Source: Elusimicrobiota bacterium
Lineage (GTDB): Bacteria > Elusimicrobiota > Elusimicrobia > UBA1565
Direction: 5' to 3'
Assembly: GCA_016196755.1 (NCBI GenBank)
Contig: JACPXC010000008.1
Location: forward strand, 1 to 59,642
DNA: 59,642 nt
Shown here: positions 23,504-31,245 of the stretch, in pieces
How the letters are laid out: each line of letters begins with the position of its first letter
Numbering within the stretch: position 1 is the stretch's first letter
Made by a program: the position numbers and the translations under genes
The notes under the pieces: generated by a model
Databases searched by the model: none
What the model saw: the letters and a program-made list of their open reading frames with translations, nothing else
Told to the model about the DNA's origin: nothing

Positions 23504-23756
23504 AGATTCTCTCCAAACGGCTATCTGCCCTGTGGCAACTGATCAGTCTGATCGTCTCGCCTCGGCGGGTAAAAACGGCGGCATAACATTTGTCGAAAAC
23601 CTTCGCCAGGATCAAGAATCGACTCTCGCCAACGACGTCTTTGGCGGGAACGATGACATGCGTGACGTCCCATAAGCGTTGTGCCCATTCGAGATCGACC
23701 CCGTGGCGCTTGTCGTTAAGCGCGCTCTTTTGAGGATCGAACTCGAAACGCTCCAT
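23481..23756 (-). CDS. brnT: BrnT ribonuclease toxin
   Basis: 91 residues with the BrnT pattern: FEFDPQKSALNDKRHGVDLEWA at the N terminus (wxPxKaxxNxxKHGv motif), AAVFTRRGETIRLISCHRAD and RLERIYE near the C terminus, all containing the basic catalytic residues of this RelE-like fold. It appears intact. BrnT cleaves RNA and arrests translation. First gene of the pair, preceded by its own promoter and operator. Confidence 0.88.
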   Translation of the reverse strand: MERFEFDPQKSALNDKRHGVDLEWAQRLWDVTHVIVPAKDVVGESRFLILAKVFDKCYAAVFTRRGETIRLISCHRADSRLERIYESSIQN

Positions 23757-23763
23757 TGCTGAT

Positions 23764-23779
23764 AGTATAACAGTTATAC
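23764..23779 (-). promoter_or_regulatory. brnTA -10 box and operator
   Basis: A perfect 7-bp inverted repeat GTATAAC-A-GTTATAC (23765-23779) overlaps a minus-strand TATACT (-10, 23764-23769) placed 7 nt before the brnT ATG. This fits BrnA autorepression. No good -35 hexamer is visible. Confidence 0.6.
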
Positions 23780-23867
23780 CATTATATCGCCAGGCGTATT
23801 GGAAAGCGGCGGCTTGACGCTTGGAGGCCGGCAGAGAGGGCTTTAAATCTGCCGGATTGTCATAAAG

Positions 23868-24992
23868 TCAAAGTCCGGCACTGGCTCTTTCCACCTGCCC
23901 TATCAGCAAGCGGTCTGATTCGAAGACCCGCGACTTCCACGCGGGGTCCGCCGAGTCTAGGAGGTGGCATAGATGCATCCCTAAGGCGTAGAAGTACTTG
24001 GAGCCCGGCTTGCCCAGGCCGGGAAGCTGGGCGGGGCCTTTTCCGAGACTTTGCTCGAAATGCCGATATGTAGGCTCGTTGTTCAATGAGCCCAAGGTCA
24101 CCGGTTGGGGGGAGATCAGAAATTTGGACTCGACGTAGCGGGCGGAGCCTTCCAAAAAAGTCTCGAATCCATCCATGAACCACGCGTCCCTGCCCGGAAA
24201 CGCCGCCTCCAGCGCCGGTCCGAACGCCCGTTCCCTGGCCCGATAGAGCCTCAGCCAATCGGCGAGAACGCGCCGGGCTTCAATGGGAGGCAGTTGTGGA
24301 CCGCCGGTGGCCGCCTCAAGCAGGGCGAATTCGGCGTGTAAAGCCGCGCGAAAACCCTCGTTGAGAGTGTAAAAGGACGCCAGGTCGTCACCAGTGACGG
24401 GACGATTCGGCTCATCCCATCGCGTAATCACCGCCCGGACCTGTGGATGCCACATCTGACGCGCGTGGAAGGCCTCGTGCACGAACACCCCGAGCCATTC
24501 CTCTATCGGCGCGTCCTGGAACCCGGGGTGATTCTTGTGGAGCGCGTCCCACTCCTGGATGATGAGGACCGGGTTCGGCGCGCCTCCCTTCTCGTCCTTA
24601 TGCGTGCCTACCGTCCCCACCATGGACAGCTTGATGTTTTCGTAGGGGAGGTGCTTTTCGCTCAACGTCAGAGCGGGCTCGTTCCAGAGTATCGCGTGAG
24701 CGTCCCAGACCTCGCCCGTCGCTTCGAAGCCGGATTTGCCCGCCATCTCGGAGCAGCCGAGAAGCCATTCCTCCTTTTCTTCGTAGAGCAGGAGGCAATC
24801 CCTGCCGTAAGTCTCGAGGTCCCATTCCGCCAGCGCGGGCCGGAGGTTGGCGTAGGCGGCTTGGACCCGGTTCGTGCGCGTCGGGCCCAGCCGCGACGGC
24901 CGGGAGCGGTGCGGCGGGACTGCGCAGCCAGCGAGGAACGTCGCGGCGCAGAACGCTACAGTGCGCCAGACGACTATCGGATCGCCAGTCAA
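23868..24992 (-). CDS. Lipoprotein, putative zinc metalloprotease
   Basis: A 374-residue protein with an HEAFH motif (H172, E173, H176; GVFVHEAFHARQMW), the HExxH zinc-protease signature. A second acidic region (NEGFRAALHAEFALLE) could supply the third ligand. Residues 12-23 (VAFCAATFLAGC) look like a lipobox ending at C23. The start is a TTG, and the first ten residues (TGDPIVVWR) match an antitoxin of the neighbouring island rather than a signal peptide, so the native start was apparently replaced by fusion. Family not otherwise recognised. Downstream on the same strand lies brnT. Confidence 0.65.
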   Translation of the reverse strand: MTGDPIVVWRTVAFCAATFLAGCAVPPHRSRPSRLGPTRTNRVQAAYANLRPALAEWDLETYGRDCLLLYEEKEEWLLGCSEMAGKSGFEATGEVWDAHAILWNEPALTLSEKHLPYENIKLSMVGTVGTHKDEKGGAPNPVLIIQEWDALHKNHPGFQDAPIEEWLGVFVHEAFHARQMWHPQVRAVITRWDEPNRPVTGDDLASFYTLNEGFRAALHAEFALLEAATGGPQLPPIEARRVLADWLRLYRARERAFGPALEAAFPGRDAWFMDGFETFLEGSARYVESKFLISPQPVTLGSLNNEPTYRHFEQSLGKGPAQLPGLGKPGSKYFYALGMHLCHLLDSADPAWKSRVFESDRLLIGQVERASAGL

Positions 24993-25037
24993 ACGATGAT
25001 CCTCGATCGTCCTTTCAACTGCGATGAGAGCCAGCGC
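24963..25037 (-). pseudogene. Remnant of a second zeta-partner antitoxin
   Basis: In the minus frame this stretch reads ALALIAVERTIEDHRLTGDP then IVVWR, matching residues about 22-44 of the 60-residue protein at 21591-21773 with few changes. No complete gene surrounds it: upstream it overlaps the 88-residue frame, and downstream it passes directly into the lipoprotein gene. It marks a recombination junction. Confidence 0.7.
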
Positions 25038-25255
25038 AAAACATCGTCGCGGATGCTTTTGTGGGCCGAGGGGAAAGCCTCCAGTCTGATTAGTCGGCCG
25101 TGGAACCCATAGTGGACATCGCCTGAATTATCCTCGTCCCAAAGCCCATTTGAGACGATGCGCGGTTTCCATTTCTTGGGGATCCACTTCGCCGCGAAGG
25201 GCGCCGCGTCATCGCCGCTAAGGCCGAAGGTCTTAGCGACGACGCTGGGATTCAC
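24989..25255 (-). CDS. Hypothetical 88-residue protein next to ispA
   Basis: A GTG-initiated frame beginning 9 bp after the ispA stop. The product (WIPKKWKPRIVSNGLWDEDN, SGDVHYGFHGRLIRLEAF, SIRDDVLRWLSSQL) has ordinary amino-acid composition, but no family comes to mind. Its 3' end runs through the antitoxin remnant in a different frame, so the C terminus may be a junction artefact. Could be a truncated foreign gene. Confidence 0.45.
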   Translation of the reverse strand: MNPSVVAKTFGLSGDDAAPFAAKWIPKKWKPRIVSNGLWDEDNSGDVHYGFHGRLIRLEAFPSAHKSIRDDVLRWLSSQLKGRSRIIV

Positions 25256-25264
25256 TGGAACCGG

Positions 25265-26218
25265 TCAGCGGTCGCGAGACACGACATAGTCGGCCAGGTC
25301 GTGGAGGACGGCCGCCCGCTTGCCGAAGGGAGCCAGGGCGGCGTGGGCGCGGCGCACCCAGGTTTTGGCCATCGCCTGGGAGGCCTCGACGCCGTAGAGG
25401 CGGGGGTAGGTCAGCTTCGAGTTGGCCAAATCCGACCCGCTCTTGCCCAGTTTGGCCTTGTCGCCGACCCGGTCGAGGACGTCGTCGGCGATCTGGAACG
25501 CCAGACCGACGGCTCTACCGTAGTTTCGGAGGGCGATGCGCTTCTTCTTGGACGCTTGGGCCAAGATTGCCCCGGCTTCCAGGCTGGCCGTTATTAAAGC
25601 CGCAGTCTTGTGCGTGTGGATGAAATCCAGCCGCTTCTTGGCCCAAGCGCGGCGGCCGTTTGTCAAAGAGTGGTCCTTGGTGTTCTCGGACTCAAGGTCG
25701 GCCATCTGTCCGCCCACCATCCCGCGCCAGCCGGAGCCGGCGGCGATGACGCGCACGAGCTCGGAGGCCCCCTTGCCGGAGAGCTTCAAAGAGGCCGCGT
25801 TGTCGGCCGCGGCCTCGAAAGCCAGGGTCAGCAGGGCGTCGCCGGCGAGTATGGCCGTGGCCTCGCCGAAGACCTTGTGGTTGGTGGGCTTGCCGCGCCG
25901 CAGGTCGTCGTCGTCCATCGCAGGCAGGTCGTCGTGGATGAGCGAGTAGGTGTGGATCATCTCCAGCGCGCCGGCCGTGGCCAGCGCCTTCCGGGGGGAG
26001 AGGCCGCAGCAGGCCGCGGCTTCAAAGACCAGCGCCGGCCTCAGGCGTTTGCCGCCGGCCATGAGCGAGTAGAGCATCGACTTGCGCAGGACTCCGGGCG
26101 CCGTGCCCAAGAAGGTGATCGGGGCCCGGCCGACGCTGCGGATGCGCGCCTTGAGCTCGGCCTCGACGAGACGGCCGGCGTTCTTCAGGGAGCGTTCAAG
26201 CCTCGGGTGCATGCTCAT
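25265..26218 (-). CDS. ispA: (2E,6E)-farnesyl diphosphate synthase (short-chain prenyltransferase)
   Basis: Condenses IPP with allylic diphosphates to make FPP, the precursor of squalene. The 317-residue product shows GGKRLRP, the first Asp-rich motif HDDLPAMDDDDLRRGKPTNH (D96 to D102; with the two-residue insertion of bacterial FPP/GGPP synthases), the GQMADLE region and the second motif FQIADDVLD. The ATG at 26218 has GGAG upstream and overlaps hpnG by 23 bp. Product chain length (C15 or C20) cannot be read with certainty. Confidence 0.93.
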   Translation of the reverse strand: MSMHPRLERSLKNAGRLVEAELKARIRSVGRAPITFLGTAPGVLRKSMLYSLMAGGKRLRPALVFEAAACCGLSPRKALATAGALEMIHTYSLIHDDLPAMDDDDLRRGKPTNHKVFGEATAILAGDALLTLAFEAAADNAASLKLSGKGASELVRVIAAGSGWRGMVGGQMADLESENTKDHSLTNGRRAWAKKRLDFIHTHKTAALITASLEAGAILAQASKKKRIALRNYGRAVGLAFQIADDVLDRVGDKAKLGKSGSDLANSKLTYPRLYGVEASQAMAKTWVRRAHAALAPFGKRAAVLHDLADYVVSRDR

Positions 26219-26912
26219 GGTCTTCTCCGAGGTATATTGCCAAGAATCGCCCTAGGGCGTCCATCGCGGCGCGCGTGCGCAAGCCGGTCATGGCGAGGTG
26301 GGGCAGCTCCCGCCAATGGGCGGCCGCGTAGCGCAACAGGTCCGGAAATGTGTTCCCGTCCGGCGCGGAGGACGGGGCCGTGTCCTCCAGGGAGTCGAGC
26401 ACCGCCCGCGCCGCGACGAAGACCGAGCCGCGTCCTTCGGCCCAGGCCCTTACGGCCGTGCTCTCCATGTCGACGGCGGCGGCGCGCTCCTTGACGCCCA
26501 GCGCGCGTTTCTCCTCGGGCCGCAGGACATGGTCGGCGTGGGCGATGGCGCCGATGTGCAGCGCCACCCCGGCGCGCTCGGCGGCGGGCTTGGCGGCCAG
26601 GGCCAGCTCCACCGGCGCGCCGTGGACGTCGAGGACCAGGTCGCCGGGCTTGAGGCCGGGCTGGAGCGCGCCGCACAGGCCCGTCGACACTGCCAGGCCC
26701 GGGGTATGCCCGTTGGCCGAGCCGAAGACGCGCTCCATCGCGGAGGCGGCGGCCGCGGCGCCGATGCCGGTCTCGACTAAGATGGAGCGCCGGGAGCCTA
26801 CGGTGCCGCGCCATAGGCCGGGACCGTCGGTCACAAGGCCGAGGGCCCGGGCCAACGGGCGGGCCTCCCACGGCGTGGCGGCCGTCAGGACCAGGGCGTT
26901 CTCGTCAGGCAC
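26196..26912 (-). CDS. hpnG: Adenosylhopane nucleosidase HpnG
   Basis: A 238-residue member of the nucleoside phosphorylase/futalosine hydrolase superfamily. It has an N-terminal LTAATPWEARPLARAL, the core VSTGLCGALQPGLKPGDLV and the ribose-site Met-Glu in AAAVDMESTAV. Within hopanoid clusters this family removes adenine from adenosylhopane to give ribosylhopane. The assignment over MTA/SAH or futalosine hydrolases rests mainly on its place between hpnA and ispA. GTG start, 8-bp overlap with hpnA. Confidence 0.85.
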   Translation of the reverse strand: MPDENALVLTAATPWEARPLARALGLVTDGPGLWRGTVGSRRSILVETGIGAAAAASAMERVFGSANGHTPGLAVSTGLCGALQPGLKPGDLVLDVHGAPVELALAAKPAAERAGVALHIGAIAHADHVLRPEEKRALGVKERAAAVDMESTAVRAWAEGRGSVFVAARAVLDSLEDTAPSSAPDGNTFPDLLRYAAAHWRELPHLAMTGLRTRAAMDALGRFLAIYLGEDHEHAPEA

Positions 26913-27918
26913 GGGCGGCCGGCCTCGGGGCGTAGCCGTGCTCCCGGAACCAGGCCACGGCGTCGGCGACGGCCTGCCTCGCGCTGCGCTGAGGGAGCCC
27001 CAGCTCGCGCACGGCCTTCGCGGCCGAGAAGAACATCTTGTAGCGGGCCATGCGCACCGCGTCGAGCGGGGCCACCGGGGTGCCGCCGATGAGGTTCAGG
27101 CGCAGGGTGTCTAGCGCCCCGAAGGCGTAGGCCACCGCGTACGGGGTCTGGAAGCGCGGGGCGGGAAGGCCGGACTCCTCGGCCAGGAGGTCGAGCATCG
27201 CCTTGAGCGTGAGGTTCTCGCCGCCCAGGATGTAGCGCTCGCCGACCTTGCCGCGCTGGGCCGCCAGCCAATGGCCCTCGGCCACGTCGCCGACGTGGAT
27301 GAGGTTGAGCCCGGTGTCGACGTAGGAGGGGAGCTTCCGGTTGAGGAAGTCGACCAGGATCTTTCCCGTCGGGGTGGGCTTCCCGTCCCACGGGCCTATC
27401 GGGGCCGCGGGATTGACCACCACTACTGGAAGGCCTTCGGAGGCCAGCTCCAGCGCGGCCCTCTCCGAGAGCCACTTCGAGCGCTTGTAGACGCCGATGA
27501 TCTCGTCGGGGCCCGAGTAGTGGGAGTCCTCGTCGGCCGAGCCGCCGGTCTTGTCGAGCCGCACCGCGGCCACGCTCGAGCAGTGCACGATGCGCTCGGC
27601 CTTGGCCTTGCCCGCCGCGCGCAGGACGTTGACCGTTCCGTCGACGTTGGCGCGCAGCATCGCCTTCGGGTCGGGGACCCAGATGCGGTAGTCGGCGGCC
27701 ACGTTGAAGACCCAGCGCGCGCCCTGGCAAGCCTTCTCGAGGGAGGCTTTGTCGAGCAGGTCGCCCTCGACCACTTCGACGTCGAGGCCCTTGAGGCCGC
27801 GCCGGTCGGAATTGGGGCGGGCCAGCGCGCGCACGCGCAGGCCCTTGGCGAGCAGGAGCCGCGCGAGGTTGGCGCCGACGAAACCCGTGGCGCCGGTGAC
27901 GAAAGCTAGGTCCGCCAA
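26905..27918 (-). CDS. hpnA: Hopanoid-associated sugar epimerase HpnA
   Basis: An extended short-chain dehydrogenase of 337 residues. It has the NAD(P)-site FVTGATGFVGANLARLLLAKG at the N terminus, NVAADYRIWV, a Ser in HCSSVAAV, and the catalytic Tyr-x3-Lys in VYKRSKW. GLNLIHVGDVAEGHWLA matches the HpnA subgroup. Found in most hpn clusters; the exact reaction is not firmly established. TTG start 6 bp after the hpnH stop. Confidence 0.9.
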   Translation of the reverse strand: MADLAFVTGATGFVGANLARLLLAKGLRVRALARPNSDRRGLKGLDVEVVEGDLLDKASLEKACQGARWVFNVAADYRIWVPDPKAMLRANVDGTVNVLRAAGKAKAERIVHCSSVAAVRLDKTGGSADEDSHYSGPDEIIGVYKRSKWLSERAALELASEGLPVVVVNPAAPIGPWDGKPTPTGKILVDFLNRKLPSYVDTGLNLIHVGDVAEGHWLAAQRGKVGERYILGGENLTLKAMLDLLAEESGLPAPRFQTPYAVAYAFGALDTLRLNLIGGTPVAPLDAVRMARYKMFFSAAKAVRELGLPQRSARQAVADAVAWFREHGYAPRPAARA

Positions 27919-27924
27919 GAGGCC

Positions 27925-29094
27925 TTACTGTCGGACGGCGGACGACCGAGCGCTATCGCGAGGAAGTGCCGCCTCCGAGTCCTTGGAGGCGGCCTCGGGC
28001 AGCGGCCGCGAGACCGGGAACCCCGACGGGATGGCGGAGTTCTTGAGCTTGCCGGCGCGGCGCTTCTTGACCGACCCGGCCACCTCGGCCACGTCGAAGA
28101 CCATGCGCAGGAACTTGGCGGGGCCCGAGAAGGCGTCGTTGACCGACGAGGGCTCGTAGCCCGAGTGCACCATGCAGTTGGCGCATTTCGGATTGCCCGA
28201 GGCGTGGCCGTAAGTCTCCCACTCCGTGGAGTCGAGCAGCTCCTTGTAGGAGGCCGCGTAGCCGCCCTCCGACATCAGGTAGCAGGGACGCTGCCAGCCG
28301 AAGACGTTCCGGAGCGGGATGCCCCAGGGCGTGCACTCGTAGTCGCGCTTGCCCTCGAGGAAGTCGAGGTAGAAGGTGCTGTGGTTGAAGTCCCAGCCCA
28401 TCTTGCGCCAGTCCTTGAGGGTCTCCTTGAACCACTTCTTGGTCTGGTCGCGCAGCAGGAAGAGGTCCTGCTGGGGAGCCTTCTCGTAGGCGTAGCCGGG
28501 GGAGATCATCATCCCGTCCACACCCATGGCCATGCACTCGTCGAAGAAGTGCCGGAACTCGGCGGAGTCCTCGCCCTGGAAGATGGTCGAGTTGGTCATC
28601 ACGTTGAAGCCCAGGGCCTTGGCCTTCTTGATGGCCGAGGTGGCGGCCTTCCAGACGCCCTCCTGGCAGACCATGCGGTCGTGGGTCTTCTCGACGCCGT
28701 CTAGGTGGATCGAGAAGATGAGCTGGCTGGTGGGCTTGAAGCGGTGGAGGTTCTTCTCGAGCAGGATGGCGTTGGTGCAGAGGTAGACGAACTTGCCGCG
28801 CGCCACGAGCCCGTCGACGATCTTGTCGATCTCGGGGTGGGCCAGGGGCTCGCCGCCCGCGACGGTGACGATAGGAGCGCCGCACTCGTCGGCGGCCTTC
28901 CAGCATTCCTCGGGGGTCAGGCGCTTGCGCAGGACGTCCGGCGGGTACTGGATCTTGCCGCAGCCGGCGCACTCGAGGTTGCAGGCGAAGAGCGGCTCGA
29001 GCATCATGACCAGCGGGTAGCGCTCGGCGCCGGAGAGCTTCTTGCCGAGGATATACTTGAACATCGTCATCTGCATGCGGAACGGTACGGGCAT
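27925..29094 (-). CDS. hpnH: Adenosylhopene-forming radical SAM enzyme HpnH
   Basis: Joins the 5'-deoxyadenosyl group of SAM to diploptene, the first step of extended (C35) hopanoid synthesis. The 389-residue product has the radical-SAM cluster motif CNLECAGC (C38, C42, C45), VAGGEPLAHPEI and a C-terminal auxiliary Cys region (NPKCANCMVHSGYEPSSV) typical of HpnH. The ATG at 29094 is chosen over a GTG one codon upstream because the GGAGG site is then 5 nt away. The last ~20 residues derive from an inserted repeat (27943-27993). Confidence 0.94.
   Translation of the reverse strand: MPVPFRMQMTMFKYILGKKLSGAERYPLVMMLEPLFACNLECAGCGKIQYPPDVLRKRLTPEECWKAADECGAPIVTVAGGEPLAHPEIDKIVDGLVARGKFVYLCTNAILLEKNLHRFKPTSQLIFSIHLDGVEKTHDRMVCQEGVWKAATSAIKKAKALGFNVMTNSTIFQGEDSAEFRHFFDECMAMGVDGMMISPGYAYEKAPQQDLFLLRDQTKKWFKETLKDWRKMGWDFNHSTFYLDFLEGKRDYECTPWGIPLRNVFGWQRPCYLMSEGGYAASYKELLDSTEWETYGHASGNPKCANCMVHSGYEPSSVNDAFSGPAKFLRMVFDVAEVAGSVKKRRAGKLKNSAIPSGFPVSRPLPEAASKDSEAALPRDSARSSAVRQ
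27943..27993 (-). repeat. Dispersed repeat copy A inside the 3' end of hpnH
   Basis: A core of 35 bp (27943-27977) is identical at 34 positions to 35181-35215, and similarity extends about 17 bp further. On the coding strand both copies translate in the same frame to EAALPRDxARSxA. The left flank here contains a perfect 9-bp hairpin (GCCGCCTCC/GGAGGCGGC, 27969-27993). It looks like an in-frame palindromic insertion. Confidence 0.75.
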
Positions 29095-29110
29095 CACATC
29101 CTCCGGGGGC

Positions 29111-31150
29111 TCACGCGGCGACCGACTCCGCGCGGCTGCGCAGCTCGGCCTGGTAGCGGCCCAGGGCCAGGAGCGGGAACGAGTCGCGGTAAAGGGTGTA
29201 CTCGAGGTAGAAGACCTTGGGGAAGCCGGTGCCCGTGAACTCGGTCTCGTCCCAATCGCCGCTGGGGCGCTGGGTGTCGAGCAGGTGCGCCACGCCGCGC
29301 TCCACGGCGGGGTCGTCGACCCGGCCGGCCGAGATGAGGCCGAGGATGGCCCAAGCGGTCTGAGAAGGCGTCGACGGTCCTTTTCCCTTGAGCGAGGGGT
29401 CGTTGTAGGTGGCGCAGGTCTCGCCCCAGCCGCCGTCCTCGTGCTGGACCGAGGCCAGCCAGTTGGCCGCCTTTTGGATCCAAGGCTCGGACATGTCGTA
29501 GCCGATGGCCTTGAGTCCCATCAGGACCTGCCAGGTCCCGTAGATGTAGTTGACGCCCCAGCGGCCGTACCAGGAGCCGTCGGCCTCCTGCTCGCGGCGT
29601 ACGAAGTCGACCGAGGCCGAGACGCAGCCGTAGGAGGCGTCGTAGCCTATGTAGCCCAACAGCTCGAGCACCCGGCCGGCGATGTCGGCCCAGGGCGGGT
29701 CGATCATCGCGTTGTGGTCGGCGAAGGGGATCTTGGTCAGGATGACCTTGGTGTTGTCCTTGTCGAAGGCCGCCCAGCCGCCGGTCTTCGACTGCATCGA
29801 GAGCAGCCAATGCAGGCCCCGGAGGCAGGCCTTCTCGCGCTGCTGGGCCAGGCGGTCGTCTAAGTCGACGTGGCGCAGGGCCAGCATGACCATCGCGGTG
29901 TCGTCGATGTCGGGGTAGAAGTCGTTTTTGAACTCGAAGGCCCACCCGCCGACCGGTCCCACGGTATTGGTGTAGCGCCAGTCGCCGGGGCGGCGGATCT
30001 CCTTGGAGAGCAGCCACTCGGCCGAGCGCACCAGCGCGGGATGGCGGCGGTCGAGGCCCGACTCGGCCAGGCCTATGACGGCGATCGCGGTGTCCCAGAC
30101 CGGGGAGTGGCAGGGCTCCATCTCGAGCCGCGGGCCGCGGTCGAGCTCGAGCTGCTCGAACTCGCGGACCTGGGCGCGCAGGCGCGGGTCGTTGTCGGAG
30201 TAGCCGAGGCTCTTCATCGCGAAGATGGTGTTGGCGATGCCGGGATAGATCGCCCCGAGGCCGTCGGAGTCCTCGAGGTGCTCGAGGATCCACTCCTCGC
30301 AGAGCTTGAGCGCCCAGACCCGGATCCAGTGCGGCCCCTTGCCCTCGGCCCCCTTGAGGACCTTGTCGCAGACCAGGAAGAAGTTGGTCCAGGAGAAGAA
30401 GCCGTGAGCCGGCATGTTCTCTCGGAGACTGACGAAGCGGCGCGCGTCGGGGAAGAGCTCGTCGAGGCGCGCGTGCGCGGGGCAGCTCAGCGGCGGCCGT
30501 TCGGACCAGATGACGGCCAGCGGGATGACGATGGCGCGGGTCCAAGACGACATCTCGTAGATGTTGAAATAGAACCAGTTGGGGAACAGCATGATCTCGG
30601 GCGGGATCGACGGCACGCCGTCCCAGTCGTAGAGGCCCCACATGGCCATGTAGAACTTGGAGTAGGTGTTGACCTTGTGGATCCCGCCGAGGGCCGCGAT
30701 GCGCTCGCGCGCCTTGGCCAGGGCCGGGTGGTCGGCTTTGTACCCGGCGAATTTTAGCGCCCAGTAGCCCTTGACCGTGGCCGAGATCTCGGCCGGGCCG
30801 TTGCGGTAGATGTTCCAGCCGCCGTCCGGGAGCTGCTCCTCGAGGATGGTCTGGGCCAGGCGCTGGATCTTGGGGTCGTCGCCGCGGCCCAGGAAGTTCC
30901 AGAGCATGATGGCGTCCGACTCGAGGGTGGTGTCGGCGCCCAACTCCGCGCACCAGTAGCCCTGGCGGCCGTTCTGCTTGCCGAGCAGGGCCTCCTGGGC
31001 CCGGGCGACGCCCTCGCGCAGGGCCTCGGGAAGGGGGGTGGAGGCCTCGCCGTCGGCCGTGGGCCTGAGGCGCTCCGCCCATTGATCGGGCTTGCGGAAC
31101 CGGGGTTGACCGAACGGGGCTAACCACTCGGTCACGAAGCGCTTCACCAT
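29111..31150 (-). CDS. shc: Squalene-hopene cyclase
   Basis: Monotopic membrane enzyme cyclising squalene to hopene/hopanol. The 679-residue product carries the catalytic DIDDTA motif (about residue 415) and repeated QW motifs (QLPDGGWN, GGWAAFDKDN, DGSWYGRWGVNYIYGTW, EDGGWGETC, SGDWDETEFTGTGFPKVFYL). The ATG at 31150 (MVKRFVTEW) is favoured because a TATAAT box lies 10 nt upstream; longer frames would start before the promoter. First gene of the hpn operon; hpnH begins 16 bp after its stop. Confidence 0.95.
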   Translation of the reverse strand: MVKRFVTEWLAPFGQPRFRKPDQWAERLRPTADGEASTPLPEALREGVARAQEALLGKQNGRQGYWCAELGADTTLESDAIMLWNFLGRGDDPKIQRLAQTILEEQLPDGGWNIYRNGPAEISATVKGYWALKFAGYKADHPALAKARERIAALGGIHKVNTYSKFYMAMWGLYDWDGVPSIPPEIMLFPNWFYFNIYEMSSWTRAIVIPLAVIWSERPPLSCPAHARLDELFPDARRFVSLRENMPAHGFFSWTNFFLVCDKVLKGAEGKGPHWIRVWALKLCEEWILEHLEDSDGLGAIYPGIANTIFAMKSLGYSDNDPRLRAQVREFEQLELDRGPRLEMEPCHSPVWDTAIAVIGLAESGLDRRHPALVRSAEWLLSKEIRRPGDWRYTNTVGPVGGWAFEFKNDFYPDIDDTAMVMLALRHVDLDDRLAQQREKACLRGLHWLLSMQSKTGGWAAFDKDNTKVILTKIPFADHNAMIDPPWADIAGRVLELLGYIGYDASYGCVSASVDFVRREQEADGSWYGRWGVNYIYGTWQVLMGLKAIGYDMSEPWIQKAANWLASVQHEDGGWGETCATYNDPSLKGKGPSTPSQTAWAILGLISAGRVDDPAVERGVAHLLDTQRPSGDWDETEFTGTGFPKVFYLEYTLYRDSFPLLALGRYQAELRSRAESVAA

Positions 31151-31160
31151 GAGCGGGGAT

Positions 31161-31166
31161 ATTATA
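31161..31166 (-). promoter_or_regulatory. -10 box (TATAAT) of the shc-hpn operon
   Basis: A perfect TATAAT on the minus strand lies 10 nt before the shc ATG, so transcription would begin about 3-5 nt upstream of the start codon. No clear -35 is seen. No Shine-Dalgarno fits in so short a leader. Confidence 0.6.
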
Positions 31167-31245
31167 CCGCAGAACGGATACACTACTGCGCATGACCGAG
31201 CATAGCGGAGGAAATGGTCGCTTCGGAGGCCGCTAGAAGGCGACC

